A model generated the notes under the pieces. That model was not told where the DNA came from and did no database searches. It was given only the letters and a program-made list of their open reading frames with translations. Source: Actinomycetota bacterium (GTDB lineage: Bacteria; Actinomycetota; Acidimicrobiia; Spongiisociales; ZC4RG35). From it: a stretch of DNA of 20,870 bases. Where the stretch lies: positions 1 to 20,870 of the forward strand of contig JAHWLC010000001.1 in the NCBI GenBank assembly GCA_019347585.1, given 5' to 3'. Shown here one piece after another: positions 7,815-14,984 of this stretch; position 1 is the first letter of the stretch, and each line of letters starts with the position of its first letter. A program made the translations under genes and the position numbers.

Positions 7815-9367
7815 CAGAACACCAGAGCCGAGGTGGTGTCCACGCGAGGGTCGGCTGCGGCTCGCCGGGCATCGTCGTCCATGCCGATCAGCCCGAGCGG
7901 ACCCCACCCAGGCTGGGCGGCCTCCAGCTCGGTGACGGCGTGGCCCTTCTCGCGCAGCCCGTCGAGGAGAGGTGCCGCCAGCCCGGGCTCGACCCTGATC
8001 TGCGACGCCGAGCCGGGACCGAACCCGGCTAATGCCCAGCGCGGCGCCGACTGGGCGACGTCCGGGGCCCTGCCGGCGAAGATCGCCGCCGCCCCCACCT
8101 GGGCCACGAGCTGGGGCTGCACCGCCCCGCCCCGAGTGCCCAGCAGCCAGCGCGCTTGGTCGCCTTCGGTCCACAGCGTCGGCGCCAGCGTGTGGAGGGG
8201 GCGTTTACCCGGTCCCAGCTCGTTGGGATGCCCGGGGACCAGCGAGAACCCGCCACCCCTGTCCTGGAGGAGGAATCCGGAGCGCTCCGCCCCGAACGGT
8301 GATCCGGTACCCCGGTAGTTGGACTGGATGACCGACACCCCCATGCCGTCAGAGTCGGCGACGCAGATATAGGCGGTGCCGGAGGTCCGGCCGGGGGCCG
8401 CCGGCCAGGCGCCGGCCCGGTCCTCCGATACCGTTGCCGCCGCCCGCTCCAGCCGCTCCCGATCGAGGAGGAGCCCGGCGCGAAGAGCGAGATGGCCCGG
8501 ATCGGAGACCAGGTCGTCGCGCTCCCAGGCCAGGGAGCGGTAGGCCTCGATGAGGAGGTGCCACCATCGCACCGACCCGGGGTCGTCGCCGGGGTCGAGC
8601 ATCTGGAACACGGCAAGGGCGCCGGGGCCGAGATACCCCTGCGAGTTGGGAGGAGTCGTCCAGGCGGTGAGCCCGCCGATCTCCACCCCGATCGGGTCCA
8701 CCCACTCCCGGTGCTCGCGATCGAGGTCCTCCATCGTGATCAGCCCGCCCACCGCTTCCACGATGTCCTCGGCGGGCGGGCCCCCATAGAAGGCATCCCG
8801 CCCTTCGGTGGCGATGGCGCGCAGGGTGCCGGCGAGGGCGGGCCGGGTCACCCGGTCTCCGGGCCTCACCGGCTCGCCACCCGGGTAGTACTCCGCCACC
8901 GCCGGGTGGCCCCGGTAGGCGCCGGCCCGGGCGGCAAAGGCGCGCGCCTGCTCGGCGGACGCCTCGAACCCCTCCTCGGCGAGCTCGATGGCCGGGGCCA
9001 GGGCGTCGGCGAGGGAGAGCCCGCCCAGCGAGGCGCTCAAAGCGGCGAGACCGTCGACACAGCCGGGGACCGTCACCGTGAGGGCGTGGTCGGGCGGCAC
9101 CTCCTCGTGCCCTCCATCGCGCAGGGTCTCCGGGTCGGCGTTGCTCCCCGCCCTCCCCGAGGCATTCAGGGCGCGGGGGCGGTCCTCGCCCGGGAGCTGG
9201 ACCAGGGCGAACAGGTCGCCACCGATGCCGCAAGTCTCCGGGGCAACCACTCCTTGCGCCGCCACCGCGGCGACGGCGCCGTCCACGGCGTTGCCGCCGA
9301 TCTCGACGACGCGGCGGGCGGCCTCCGCGGACAGGCGGTGCGGCGTGACGACCGCGTTGGCGGTCAA
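7814..9367 (-). CDS. Gamma-glutamyltransferase family protein (Ntn hydrolase)
   Basis: A 517-residue protein of the gamma-glutamyltranspeptidase family, which self-cleaves before a threonine and then hydrolyses or transfers gamma-glutamyl groups. The N-terminal block VVTPHRLSAEAARRVVEIGGNAVDGAVAAVAAQGVVAPETCGIGGDLFAL is typical. The catalytic threonine is T331 in GTAYICVADSDG, followed by the usual VSVIQSNYRGTGS and GPGKRPLHTLAPTL. The TAY context is closer to YwrD-like members than to classical TTH enzymes. There is no signal peptide, unlike the E. coli enzyme, so it may act inside the cell. TTG at 9367 overlaps the upstream stop (TTGA); no better start fits the conserved N-terminus. Substrate unknown: glutathione, polyglutamate or an acylated metabolite are possible. 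Confidence 0.88.
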   Translation of the reverse strand: MTANAVVTPHRLSAEAARRVVEIGGNAVDGAVAAVAAQGVVAPETCGIGGDLFALVQLPGEDRPRALNASGRAGSNADPETLRDGGHEEVPPDHALTVTVPGCVDGLAALSASLGGLSLADALAPAIELAEEGFEASAEQARAFAARAGAYRGHPAVAEYYPGGEPVRPGDRVTRPALAGTLRAIATEGRDAFYGGPPAEDIVEAVGGLITMEDLDREHREWVDPIGVEIGGLTAWTTPPNSQGYLGPGALAVFQMLDPGDDPGSVRWWHLLIEAYRSLAWERDDLVSDPGHLALRAGLLLDRERLERAAATVSEDRAGAWPAAPGRTSGTAYICVADSDGMGVSVIQSNYRGTGSPFGAERSGFLLQDRGGGFSLVPGHPNELGPGKRPLHTLAPTLWTEGDQARWLLGTRGGAVQPQLVAQVGAAAIFAGRAPDVAQSAPRWALAGFGPGSASQIRVEPGLAAPLLDGLREKGHAVTELEAAQPGWGPLGLIGMDDDARRAAADPRVDTTSALVF

Positions 9368-9984
9368 GGGATCTTCAGGTCGGGAAGCAGCCGGTTGAGG
9401 GCGTCGAGGACTGCCCTCACCACCGCCCTGGTCTCGTCGTCCTCGACATACGCCGAGCCGATGAGCATGCGCTCGGTGGCCTCGGTGACCAGGACCACCT
9501 GGGCCACGGCCACCCGGCGGCTCCCCAACGTGGCGATGTCCATGGAGCTCATCGCCAGGGCGGCCTGGGGATTGATCGCCTGCCGCACCGCCTCCAGGGT
9601 GGCCTCGGCGATCTGGCGGGGCCTGGTGGCGGTGGCCGCGGCGCCGGTGATCTTGCCCACCAGCAGACTCTCCTGCCAGCGGAGCGTGACGGTGATCTGG
9701 GCCCGCGACCCGTCCAGCGATTCGGCGACGTCGACGAGGGCGGGGCGGAACCCGGTCTCCAGGTCGGCGTCGGCGAGCTGGACCACCGAGACGATGCGCC
9801 GGTCGATATCGAGCCCGAACATGGCCTGGGCCAGGGACTGGACGTCCCGAACCAGCTGCTTCGGCGGCTTGTTGCGGCGGGCCAGGACGTGGATCTCGGC
9901 GAGGTGGCTGTTGTCGGCCACCACCCGGACCGCGGCGACCCCGTCGATCCTGGCGAGCTTCTCCTGGAGGGTGACGATGTCCAT
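9364..9984 (-). CDS. Uncharacterised protein, coupled to the gamma-glutamyltransferase gene
   Basis: A 206-residue soluble protein I cannot assign. The N-terminal half reads as an alternating beta/alpha fold (AVRVVADNSHLAEIHVLARRNKPPKQLVRDVQSLAQAMFGLDIDRRIVSVVQL, about residues 18-70). The C-terminal half has ITVTLRWQESLLVGKITGAAATATRPRQIAEATLEAVRQAI and ends with VVLVTEATERMLIGSAYVEDDETRAVVRAVLDALNRLL. It has no cysteine, signal peptide or membrane helix. The IHVLA...PKQ-VRD-QS segment recalls small conserved proteins of Firmicutes and Actinobacteria of unknown role, from memory only. ATG at 9984 lacks a ribosome-binding site; TACGCT ends 9 nt upstream. Its stop overlaps the next start, so a role connected with the transferase is likely. 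Confidence 0.75.
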   Translation of the reverse strand: MDIVTLQEKLARIDGVAAVRVVADNSHLAEIHVLARRNKPPKQLVRDVQSLAQAMFGLDIDRRIVSVVQLADADLETGFRPALVDVAESLDGSRAQITVTLRWQESLLVGKITGAAATATRPRQIAEATLEAVRQAINPQAALAMSSMDIATLGSRRVAVAQVVLVTEATERMLIGSAYVEDDETRAVVRAVLDALNRLLPDLKIP

Positions 9985-9993
9985 CCCGCGGCC

Positions 9994-9999
9994 AGCGTA
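9994..9999 (-). promoter_or_regulatory. Candidate -10 box (TACGCT) of the uncharacterised/GGT operon
   Basis: TACGCT on the minus strand fits TANNNT and ends 9 nt before the ATG at 9984, which has no ribosome-binding site. A leader of only a few nucleotides is implied. No clear -35. Confidence 0.35.
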
Positions 10000-10045
10000 A
10001 CCGGGGTTCCCGACGCCTGGCGACAGCGCATTTCGCGATTTCGTC

Positions 10046-10074
10046 TTGTGGGCAACCGCCCGGAGGTATAGATT
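10046..10074 (+). promoter_or_regulatory. Candidate promoter reading into the structured region
   Basis: TTGTGG at 10046-10051, a 17-bp spacer and TAGATT at 10069-10074. The spacing is ideal and the hexamers partial. Transcription would begin near 10081 and run toward the signal-peptide ORF and the HD-GYP genes, although the -10 touches the base of the first hairpin. Confidence 0.3.
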
Positions 10075-10121
10075 GCGGAGTGCTGGAAGGCACTCGCAAC
10101 CAGATCGTGGGGCGATCGGTT
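10073..10121 (+). other. Two adjacent hairpins
   Basis: Hairpin 1: TTGCG/CGCAA and AGTGC/GCACT, a 10-bp stem with one bulged G and loop TGGAAG (10073-10099). Hairpin 2: AACC/GGTT and GATCG/CGATC with one bulged A and loop TGGGG (10098-10121). The two share A10098-A10099, so the outer pairs compete. They could be RNA structure or, for hairpin 1, a DNA dyad operator. Confidence 0.45.
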
Positions 10122-10271
10122 ACCTGGCCGTTTGCCGTTTAGAAGCGGGCACAGTCAGGGGATTGACATGTGAAAAGTTCCCGGCACCACCGGGAGCAGA
10201 GGTGATCCCGGCGTCGGACCTCGGCCACTCTTGGACAGGTACGCCCACTACCACAGCGGAGCGGATCGTCA

Positions 10272-10313
10272 TCACCGGCAACGCAAGGTCGGTGAACTAG
10301 ACACCCGAAGGTG
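10272..10313 (+). other. Hairpins next to the start of the signal-peptide ORF
   Basis: TCACCG (10272-10277) pairs with CGGTGA (10290-10295), a 6-bp stem with a 12-nt loop. CACC-CGAA-GGTG (10302-10313) forms a small tetraloop hairpin. The second hairpin contains GAAGG (10307-10311), the ribosome-binding site of the GTG at 10317, so it could limit translation of the small ORF. Confidence 0.35.
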
Positions 10314-10316
10314 AGC

Positions 10317-10418
10317 GTGCATAAGAGCATGAAGACCCGTTTGGTCCGGATTGTCACTGCCGCCGCCAGCCTTGCCGCTTTGATTGCAACTGGCTCGGCT
10401 TCAGCAAGGATCGGCTGA
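10317..10418 (+). CDS. Mini-ORF consisting only of a signal peptide
   Basis: A 33-codon frame from GTG 10317 (GAAGG five bases upstream) or 29 codons from ATG 10329. It encodes a textbook Sec signal peptide: basic N-terminus MKTRLVR, hydrophobic core IVTAAASLAALIAT, and a small-residue cleavage site near GSASA. Only RIG follows before TGA, so there is no mature protein. Either this is the surviving 5' end of a deleted secreted-protein gene, or a small leader or secreted peptide, or chance. The signal-peptide pattern and well-placed ribosome-binding site argue against pure chance. The next gene starts 52 nt downstream in the same direction. No family is recognised. Confidence 0.35.
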   Translation: MHKSMKTRLVRIVTAAASLAALIATGSASARIG

Positions 10419-10470
10419 GGAATGACGCCGGCTCACCTGGAACATCGGGCATCATGTCAAGCGGGGTCCC

Positions 10471-11862
10471 GTGAGGTTGTTGAGGCGAAATCCATTCCAG
10501 GGGCGGTACTACCGACTCCACCCCTCGGTGCAGCGAAGATTGAGGATCGCTGTGCCCTATTTCGTGATGGGGCTGGCGGTCATCGTCTCCACCGGGGTTA
10601 TCTTCGAGACGCCGCGCTGGGCGATCTGGTTCCTGTTCGCGGTCCTCTTCGTCCTCCTCGAGTTCTTCGCCGTCGAGGTCAACGACCGTCAGTTCCAGTC
10701 GTCTTCGATCATGGTGGTGATGACCGCCGGGGTCATCTTCGCCATCAAGTCCGACGCCACCTTTGCCATGGCCCTCATGGCCGCCATGGCAATGCTCACC
10801 CCGCTGGATCTCAAGGAGAGACGCTGGTTCCAGCCGATGGCCAACTTCGGCCAGCTCGCCCTCTCCGGCGCGGTGGCCGGGTTCATCCTCGACGCCAACC
10901 TCGGGCTGCTCGAGGGCACGGTGGGCACCACCGACCTGGTCCGGGTGGCGGTGGCCTCCACCCTGGCCGCCGCGGCCTATGTGACGGTGAACAACCTCCT
11001 GGTGCATCGGGCGGTGCGCACCGTCTATCCCAACGACAACCTGCACCCCTGGTCGCAGATGCACGTGCTCCTCGGGGGTCAGGCGGCGATGGGTCTCCTC
11101 GGCGGTCTCATCGGCGCCGCCTATCTCATCGCCGACCGTCCCGCCATCCTCGTACTCTTCGTCGGGGTCTACGGGATCGGGCATATGTCGTTGTACGCCT
11201 TTTCCCAGCTGCGCGCCTCGCACCTGGGGGCGATCCGGGGCTTCGTCAAGACCCTGGAGGCCAAGGACATGTACACCCGGGGCCACACCGAGCGGGTCGC
11301 CTACTTCGCCCAGCTCATCGGGGAGGAGCTCGCCTTCACCGGGACCCAGCTGGAGACGGTGAAGTGGGCGGCGCTCATCCACGACCTGGGCAAGCTGGCG
11401 GTCCCCACCGAGCTGATCAGGAAGAAGGGCCGTCTCGACGACGGGGAGTACGACGAGATGAAGTCCCACGCCCATCTGGTCGAGGAGATCCTCGCCGAGG
11501 TCGATTTCCTCCAGCCCATGGTGGACATCGCCTCCGGGCACCACAGCCACTACGACGGCAACGGGTACGGGGGCCGGGGGCACAAGGAGGGCCACACCCC
11601 CAGCCTCGAAGCCTGCATCGTCGCCGTGGCCGACTCCTTCGACGCCATGACCTCGGCGCGCTCCTACCGCATGGCCCTCTCGCAGCAGTACGCCCTCGCC
11701 GAGCTGCGCCGTCACGCCGGGGGCCAGTTCCACCCCGACGTGGTCGACGCTTTCGAGCGCGCCCTGGCCAAGACCGGGCGGCGCTGGGGGGCCCGGCACT
11801 CCAACGACGAGGAGATGGCCCGTCGGCTTGCCGAGGAGCCGGAGCTCACACTTCGTGGCTGA
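10471..11862 (+). CDS. Membrane HD-GYP domain protein
   Basis: A 463-residue protein. Residues about 27-245 form a polytopic membrane region of about seven or eight hydrophobic segments, followed by a cytoplasmic HD-GYP domain (about 252-440), the type that hydrolyses c-di-GMP or related cyclic dinucleotides. Conserved elements are GHTERV (H272), HDLGK (H304, D305), KSHAHL (H333), GHHSHYDGNGYGG (HH at 357-358, D362 to Y366) and DSFDAMTSARSYR (388-400). Metal ligands look kept, but the canonical HHE is HHS and the GYP is GYG, so activity or specificity may differ. The membrane part matches no named sensor I can recall. GTG at 10471 has no good ribosome-binding site. It overlaps the next gene, a degenerate relative. 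Confidence 0.88.
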   Translation: MRLLRRNPFQGRYYRLHPSVQRRLRIAVPYFVMGLAVIVSTGVIFETPRWAIWFLFAVLFVLLEFFAVEVNDRQFQSSSIMVVMTAGVIFAIKSDATFAMALMAAMAMLTPLDLKERRWFQPMANFGQLALSGAVAGFILDANLGLLEGTVGTTDLVRVAVASTLAAAAYVTVNNLLVHRAVRTVYPNDNLHPWSQMHVLLGGQAAMGLLGGLIGAAYLIADRPAILVLFVGVYGIGHMSLYAFSQLRASHLGAIRGFVKTLEAKDMYTRGHTERVAYFAQLIGEELAFTGTQLETVKWAALIHDLGKLAVPTELIRKKGRLDDGEYDEMKSHAHLVEEILAEVDFLQPMVDIASGHHSHYDGNGYGGRGHKEGHTPSLEACIVAVADSFDAMTSARSYRMALSQQYALAELRRHAGGQFHPDVVDAFERALAKTGRRWGARHSNDEEMARRLAEEPELTLRG

Positions 11863-13102
11863 GTGGAGCCCCCGGGCCACCGCCGCCCTCTCCTGGTCCT
11901 TCCCCGTGCTCGCCCTGGCCATGGGTGGCCTGTCCGCCACCCAGGCAGCCTCCACCCCCCTCTACATGCTGGTTGCCAGCCTGGGCCTGATCTTGGCTTC
12001 GATGGTCGGGGTGGCCACCTCGGACTCGGGCAACCGCCTCACCACCGGGATCGCGGTGGCCTCGGCCATCCCCGTGGTCTTCTCCGGCGGGTATGGGGTG
12101 GACACCGCCGGCGCCCTCGCCTGTTACGGGTTCGGGATGGCCGGGCTGTGGGCAATACGCCACTTCTCCGGTGAGCGCCACGAGGAGCTGCTCCCCACCA
12201 TGTTGCGCCGCCTCGGCGGGTACATCGCCTACGTCATGGTGTACTCGGCGATGCGAGTCGGTGTGCTCACCGATCTCTCCGGTGGCTGGGAGGACCTGAT
12301 CCCCTTCTTCGGGGCGGTGGCGGCCTGGCTCGGGGTCGAAGTGGTGCTGCGGGCCCTGCTCATCCTGGGCCCCCGCGAGCTGAGCCGGGCCTATCTGGCC
12401 AGGGCGCTGATCCAGGACCTCAACGTCTTCGTCGGCCTCGCCCTGACCGGGGCCCTCTTCGGGGAGCTGTTCCTCGCCCTGGGCTGGTGGGCGCTCCCCA
12501 TCGCACTCCTCCCCTACTCGTTCGCCCACGCCGCCTTCAAGCGGTTCCAGGAGACCAAAGTCACCTACAAGCAGACCATCCGGGCCCTGGCCCGGATCCC
12601 GGAGGTCTCCGGGCTCGGGGTCGACGGCCACGCCGACCGCACCACCGCCCTGGCCACCTCGATCGCCAAGGAGCTCGGCCTGGGGCCCCATCAGGTCGAG
12701 GCTCTCGAGTTCGCCGGGCTGATGCACGACATCGGGCGGGTCAGCCTCAACGAGCCCCAGATCCTGAAGATGGGCTACACCGACGACGACATCGCCCGTT
12801 GGAGCGCCGAGATCATCGCCGAGTCCCCGTACCTGGACAAGGTGGCCCTGGATGTCCGCCGTCAGTACGAGCCATACCGGAAGCCGGGGCAGCAGGACGA
12901 CCCCGAGATCTCCATCATCTCCCGGATCATCAAGGTCGCCGCCGCCTACGACTGGCGGGTCCATCTCGAGGGGGACACCCCGCTGTCGGCGCTGGAGACC
13001 CTCCACGCCGGCGCCGCCTATGAATACGACCCCGAGGTGGTGGCCTCTCTGCGCCGCCTCCTGCAGACCCGGGGCATCCTCAGCCGGCCGGTGCGGGTCT
13101 GA
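11855..13102 (+). CDS. Membrane protein with degenerate HD-GYP-like domain
   Basis: A 415-residue protein organised like its upstream neighbour: about seven hydrophobic segments (about residues 10-225), then an HD domain. GHADRT (H259) and MHDIGRVSLNEP (H291, D292) are present. However, the HHExxDGxGYP block is replaced by QYEPYRKPG (337-345) and the DAMTS block by AAAYDW (362-367). The second half of the metal site is therefore missing, and it is more likely a regulatory, binding or partner subunit than an active phosphodiesterase. GTG at 11855 has GGAG 10 nt upstream and overlaps the first gene's end by 8 nt, so the two are coupled. Weak similarity between their membrane regions suggests a diverged duplication. 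Confidence 0.85.
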   Translation: MAEWSPRATAALSWSFPVLALAMGGLSATQAASTPLYMLVASLGLILASMVGVATSDSGNRLTTGIAVASAIPVVFSGGYGVDTAGALACYGFGMAGLWAIRHFSGERHEELLPTMLRRLGGYIAYVMVYSAMRVGVLTDLSGGWEDLIPFFGAVAAWLGVEVVLRALLILGPRELSRAYLARALIQDLNVFVGLALTGALFGELFLALGWWALPIALLPYSFAHAAFKRFQETKVTYKQTIRALARIPEVSGLGVDGHADRTTALATSIAKELGLGPHQVEALEFAGLMHDIGRVSLNEPQILKMGYTDDDIARWSAEIIAESPYLDKVALDVRRQYEPYRKPGQQDDPEISIISRIIKVAAAYDWRVHLEGDTPLSALETLHAGAAYEYDPEVVASLRRLLQTRGILSRPVRV

Positions 13103-13103
13103 C

Positions 13104-13697
13104 TCAAGGGCGCTCCGGCCTCGTCGCCGAGCCTCCCTGCGCCCTGGCCCCCTTGCGGAAGTAGCGGCGGGGGCGCCGCAGCTCGTGCTCCAGGAACACC
13201 CCCAGGCCCAGGGCCAGGAAGATGTCGCCAAGGCTGATCACTTCGGCGATTCCCGCCAGGCGAAGCGGGATCACATCGGCGAGAAAGGTGAGACGGGAGT
13301 CCTCGTCGAGAGGGATGTGCTTGTAGGAGTCGGCCAGGTCGGGGTCGGAGACGGTGAACCCGCTGGCGACTTCGGCGGCGCCGGCCAGCACCGGCATCCC
13401 ACCGTTGGCGGCGATCACGGTGAAGTTCATCAGCACCCCCAGCCCGGCGATCAGCATCCCCTCCTTGTTCCGGTTGAGGATGACCAGAAACATGAGCAGC
13501 ACGAACGAGGCGAGCACCATGAACACCCCGGCGGTGTCGGCGCCCTCGGGGAGCCACCTGGTGGCCAGCTGCAGGGTCAGGGCCACGACGAGCAGCCACC
13601 ACGCCCGCAGCTCGATATCCCCCAGATTGACGAGACGGCCCCCCCGCAGCACCGCCACCGCCAGAGCGAAGAAGAGCACGATCGCGAGCCATAGCAT
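13104..13697 (-). CDS. DUF5317 family membrane protein
   Basis: A 197-residue integral membrane protein matching the DUF5317 pattern: NFTVIAANGGMPV (91-103), SYKHIPLDEDSRLTFLADVIPL (124-145) and ISLGDIFLALGLGVFLE (154-170). About five hydrophobic segments are seen (3-18, 31-46, 55-75, 79-97, 153-169), with a basic C-terminus (RRPRRYFRKGAR) probably in the cytoplasm. The family has no known function. It is often seen in Actinobacteria and Firmicutes near HD-domain membrane proteins, as here, though that association is from memory. It converges with the second HD-GYP gene with a one-base gap. ATG at 13697 lacks a ribosome-binding site; TAGCGT ends 9 nt upstream. Confidence 0.82.
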   Translation of the reverse strand: MLWLAIVLFFALAVAVLRGGRLVNLGDIELRAWWLLVVALTLQLATRWLPEGADTAGVFMVLASFVLLMFLVILNRNKEGMLIAGLGVLMNFTVIAANGGMPVLAGAAEVASGFTVSDPDLADSYKHIPLDEDSRLTFLADVIPLRLAGIAEVISLGDIFLALGLGVFLEHELRRPRRYFRKGARAQGGSATRPERP

Positions 13698-13706
13698 GGG
13701 CGCGCG

Positions 13707-13712
13707 ACGCTA
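13707..13712 (-). promoter_or_regulatory. Candidate -10 box (TAGCGT) of the DUF5317 gene
   Basis: TAGCGT on the minus strand fits TANNNT and ends 9 nt before ATG 13697, implying a nearly leaderless transcript. It lies in the 48-bp divergent gap shared with the crotonase gene. Confidence 0.35.
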
Positions 13713-13745
13713 ATCGGGCCTCGGAGTCAGGAGACACCGGCGAAA

Positions 13746-14516
13746 ATGACCGTTCGTTACGACAAATCGGGGGCGCGGGCCACCATCACCATCGACGATC
13801 CCGAGCGCCGGAACCCGATGACGGCGGAGGCCATGGCCGGGCTCCTCGACTCGACGAGTCGCGCCACCGACGATCCCGAGGTCAGGGTGATCGTCTATAC
13901 CGGGGCGGGGGACAAGGCCTTCTCCGCCGGTGGCGACCTCTCCGGCTCGTTCGTCGACGACCCTGTGGGGCTTCACCGTGCCCGCGGGGCTCTCGCCGAC
14001 CTCTTCCGGGCGATGCGCCGGACGGGGAAGCCGATGGTGGCGCGGGTCAACGGGCATGCCATCGCCGGAGGCTTCGGCCTCGCCGCGGCCTGCGATATCA
14101 CCATCTGCGCCGACGACGCCAGGCTGGGGACCACCGAGGTCAAGGTGGGGCTGTGGCCGATGATGATCTCGGCGGTCCTGGTCCGGGTGATGCCCCCCAA
14201 GGCGGCCCTGGAGCTGATGCTCACCGGGCGGCTCATCGACGCGGAGGAGGCGCGGCGACTCGGAGCGGTGACCAGGGTGGTGCCCCGGGACCGGCTCGAC
14301 GCCGTCGTCGACGAGGTAGTCGACTCCCTGCTCGCGCTGAGCCCGGCGGCTCTGCTGATCGGCCGGGACTCGTTCTACGCCATGGCCGAAGCCGGCTTCG
14401 ACACCGCCCTCGACCTCCTCCAGGCGGGCCTGACCGAGATCTCGATGACGGACGACGCAGCCGAGGGCGTCGCCGCCTTCCTCGAGAAGCGTGACCCCGA
14501 CTGGACCGGCCGGTAG
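13746..14516 (+). CDS. Enoyl-CoA hydratase/isomerase family protein
   Basis: A 256-residue crotonase-fold protein acting on CoA thioesters, normally a trimer or hexamer. The oxyanion-hole segments are AFSAGGDLS (58-66) and NGHAIAGGFGLAAACD (102-117). Compared with rat enoyl-CoA hydratase, the glutamate equivalent to E164 is kept (E131 in GTTEVKVG), but the E144 position is glycine (G111). A single acid favours an isomerase or other crotonase reaction over a standard hydratase, although this is inference. TGRLIDAEEARRLGAVTRVVP is the usual substrate-loop region. ATG at 13746 has AGGAG about 12 nt upstream. No other fatty-acid oxidation gene is adjacent, so the pathway is not evident. Confidence 0.9.
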   Translation: MTVRYDKSGARATITIDDPERRNPMTAEAMAGLLDSTSRATDDPEVRVIVYTGAGDKAFSAGGDLSGSFVDDPVGLHRARGALADLFRAMRRTGKPMVARVNGHAIAGGFGLAAACDITICADDARLGTTEVKVGLWPMMISAVLVRVMPPKAALELMLTGRLIDAEEARRLGAVTRVVPRDRLDAVVDEVVDSLLALSPAALLIGRDSFYAMAEAGFDTALDLLQAGLTEISMTDDAAEGVAAFLEKRDPDWTGR

Positions 14517-14526
14517 CGACCGGCCG
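14507..14526. terminator. GC-rich hairpin between convergent crotonase and hsp20 genes
   Basis: CGGCCGGT-AGCG-ACCGGCCG is a perfect 8-bp stem with a 4-nt loop. It overlaps the crotonase stop codon (TAG at 14514-14516) and ends four bases before the hsp20 stop. The position between two convergent genes suggests a bidirectional terminator, although there is no T-run on either strand. Confidence 0.5.
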
Positions 14527-14530
14527 CCAG

Positions 14531-14935
14531 CTACTTCGACCCGGTCGAGATCTGGATCTTCTGGGGCTTGGCCTCGGGCCTGGTGGGGATCCGCACCGTC
14601 AGCACGCCGTGGTCGTAGCCGGCCTCCACGTTCCTCGCGTCGAGAGTGCTCCCCAGCCGGACCTGGCGGCTGTGGGTGCCGATGGGGCGCTCCCGCACCA
14701 GCCAGTTGACCCCCTCGGTGTCTTCCAAAGGGCGCTCCGCGGTGACGGTGAGCAGCCCGCTCTCCACGGTGACGTCGACCTTGTCCGGGTCGGCGCCCGC
14801 CAGGTCGAAACGGAGGGTGTAGACGCCGTCCTTCTCGAAGGCGTCCATCGGCATCAAGGCGCCTCCCCGCCACTGGCTGCCGAACGCCCCGAACATGCGA
14901 TCCATCTCCTGAAACGGATCCTGATTTCGTGCCAT
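14531..14935 (-). CDS. Small heat-shock protein, Hsp20/alpha-crystallin family
   Basis: A 134-residue ATP-independent chaperone that holds unfolding proteins in oligomers. The alpha-crystallin domain covers about residues 28-120: MPMDAFEKDGVYTLRFDLAGADPDKVDVTVESGLLTVTAERP, then RPIGTHSRQVRLGSTLDARNVEAGYDHGVLTVRIP. A C-terminal I-x-I motif (IQI) needed for oligomer contacts is present. The N-terminal arm is short (MARNQDPFQEMDRMFGAF). ATG at 14935 has AGGAG 7 nt upstream, and a near-consensus promoter lies before it. The reading frame runs further upstream, but that part has no homology and crosses the promoter. It converges with the crotonase gene across a strong hairpin. Confidence 0.93.
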   Translation of the reverse strand: MARNQDPFQEMDRMFGAFGSQWRGGALMPMDAFEKDGVYTLRFDLAGADPDKVDVTVESGLLTVTAERPLEDTEGVNWLVRERPIGTHSRQVRLGSTLDARNVEAGYDHGVLTVRIPTRPEAKPQKIQISTGSK

Positions 14936-14984
14936 GGGAGATCTCCTCGTACCGGTTTCCCACTGTCGTTCTGCGCTCCACGGG

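Larger units (their letters stand above)
9985..10470. other. 486-bp region without a conventional gene, rich in hairpins
   Basis: This is the only gap over 300 bp. It separates the minus-strand uncharacterised/GGT operon from the plus-strand HD-GYP genes. Base composition is visibly less GC-rich than the flanking genes. It contains a possible plus-strand promoter (10046-10074), two adjacent hairpins (10073-10121), a hairpin CCCGG-CACCA-CCGGG at 10180-10194, two further hairpins (10272-10313) and a 33-codon signal-peptide ORF (10317-10418). A plus-strand frame at 10046-10300 gives no recognisable protein. I compared it by eye with c-di-GMP, c-di-AMP, cobalamin, TPP, FMN and SAM riboswitch consensus motifs and found no match, nor with SRP or RNase P RNA. 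Confidence 0.6.

Noticed and set aside
10078..10095. GAGTGC-TGGAAG-GCACTC resembles a CIRCE heat-shock operator
   Set aside because: CIRCE has the half-sites in the opposite order (GCACTC then GAGTGC) with a 9-nt spacer, and no chaperone gene follows.
9368..10099. Long N-terminal extension of the gamma-glutamyltransferase frame
   Set aside because: Low-complexity sequence out of frame with the better-supported 206-residue gene; homology begins at 9367.
10163..10168. Perfect TTGACA -35 box
   Set aside because: No -10-like hexamer 16-18 bp downstream (ACCACC).
10046..10300. 84-codon plus-strand frame in the gene-free region
   Set aside because: No recognisable protein features, no ribosome-binding site, and it crosses the hairpins.
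10200..10320. Possible c-di-GMP (GEMM) or c-di-AMP (ydaO) riboswitch, suggested by ACGCAAGGTC and the downstream signal peptide
   Set aside because: The diagnostic segments (GACGCAAAGCC with GGCCTAAACC; or CCCGACAGCTAACC) are absent.
13018..13737. Alternative 239-residue minus-strand frame over the DUF5317 gene
   Set aside because: Gly/Arg/Ala-rich shadow; the DUF5317 frame has membrane segments and family motifs.
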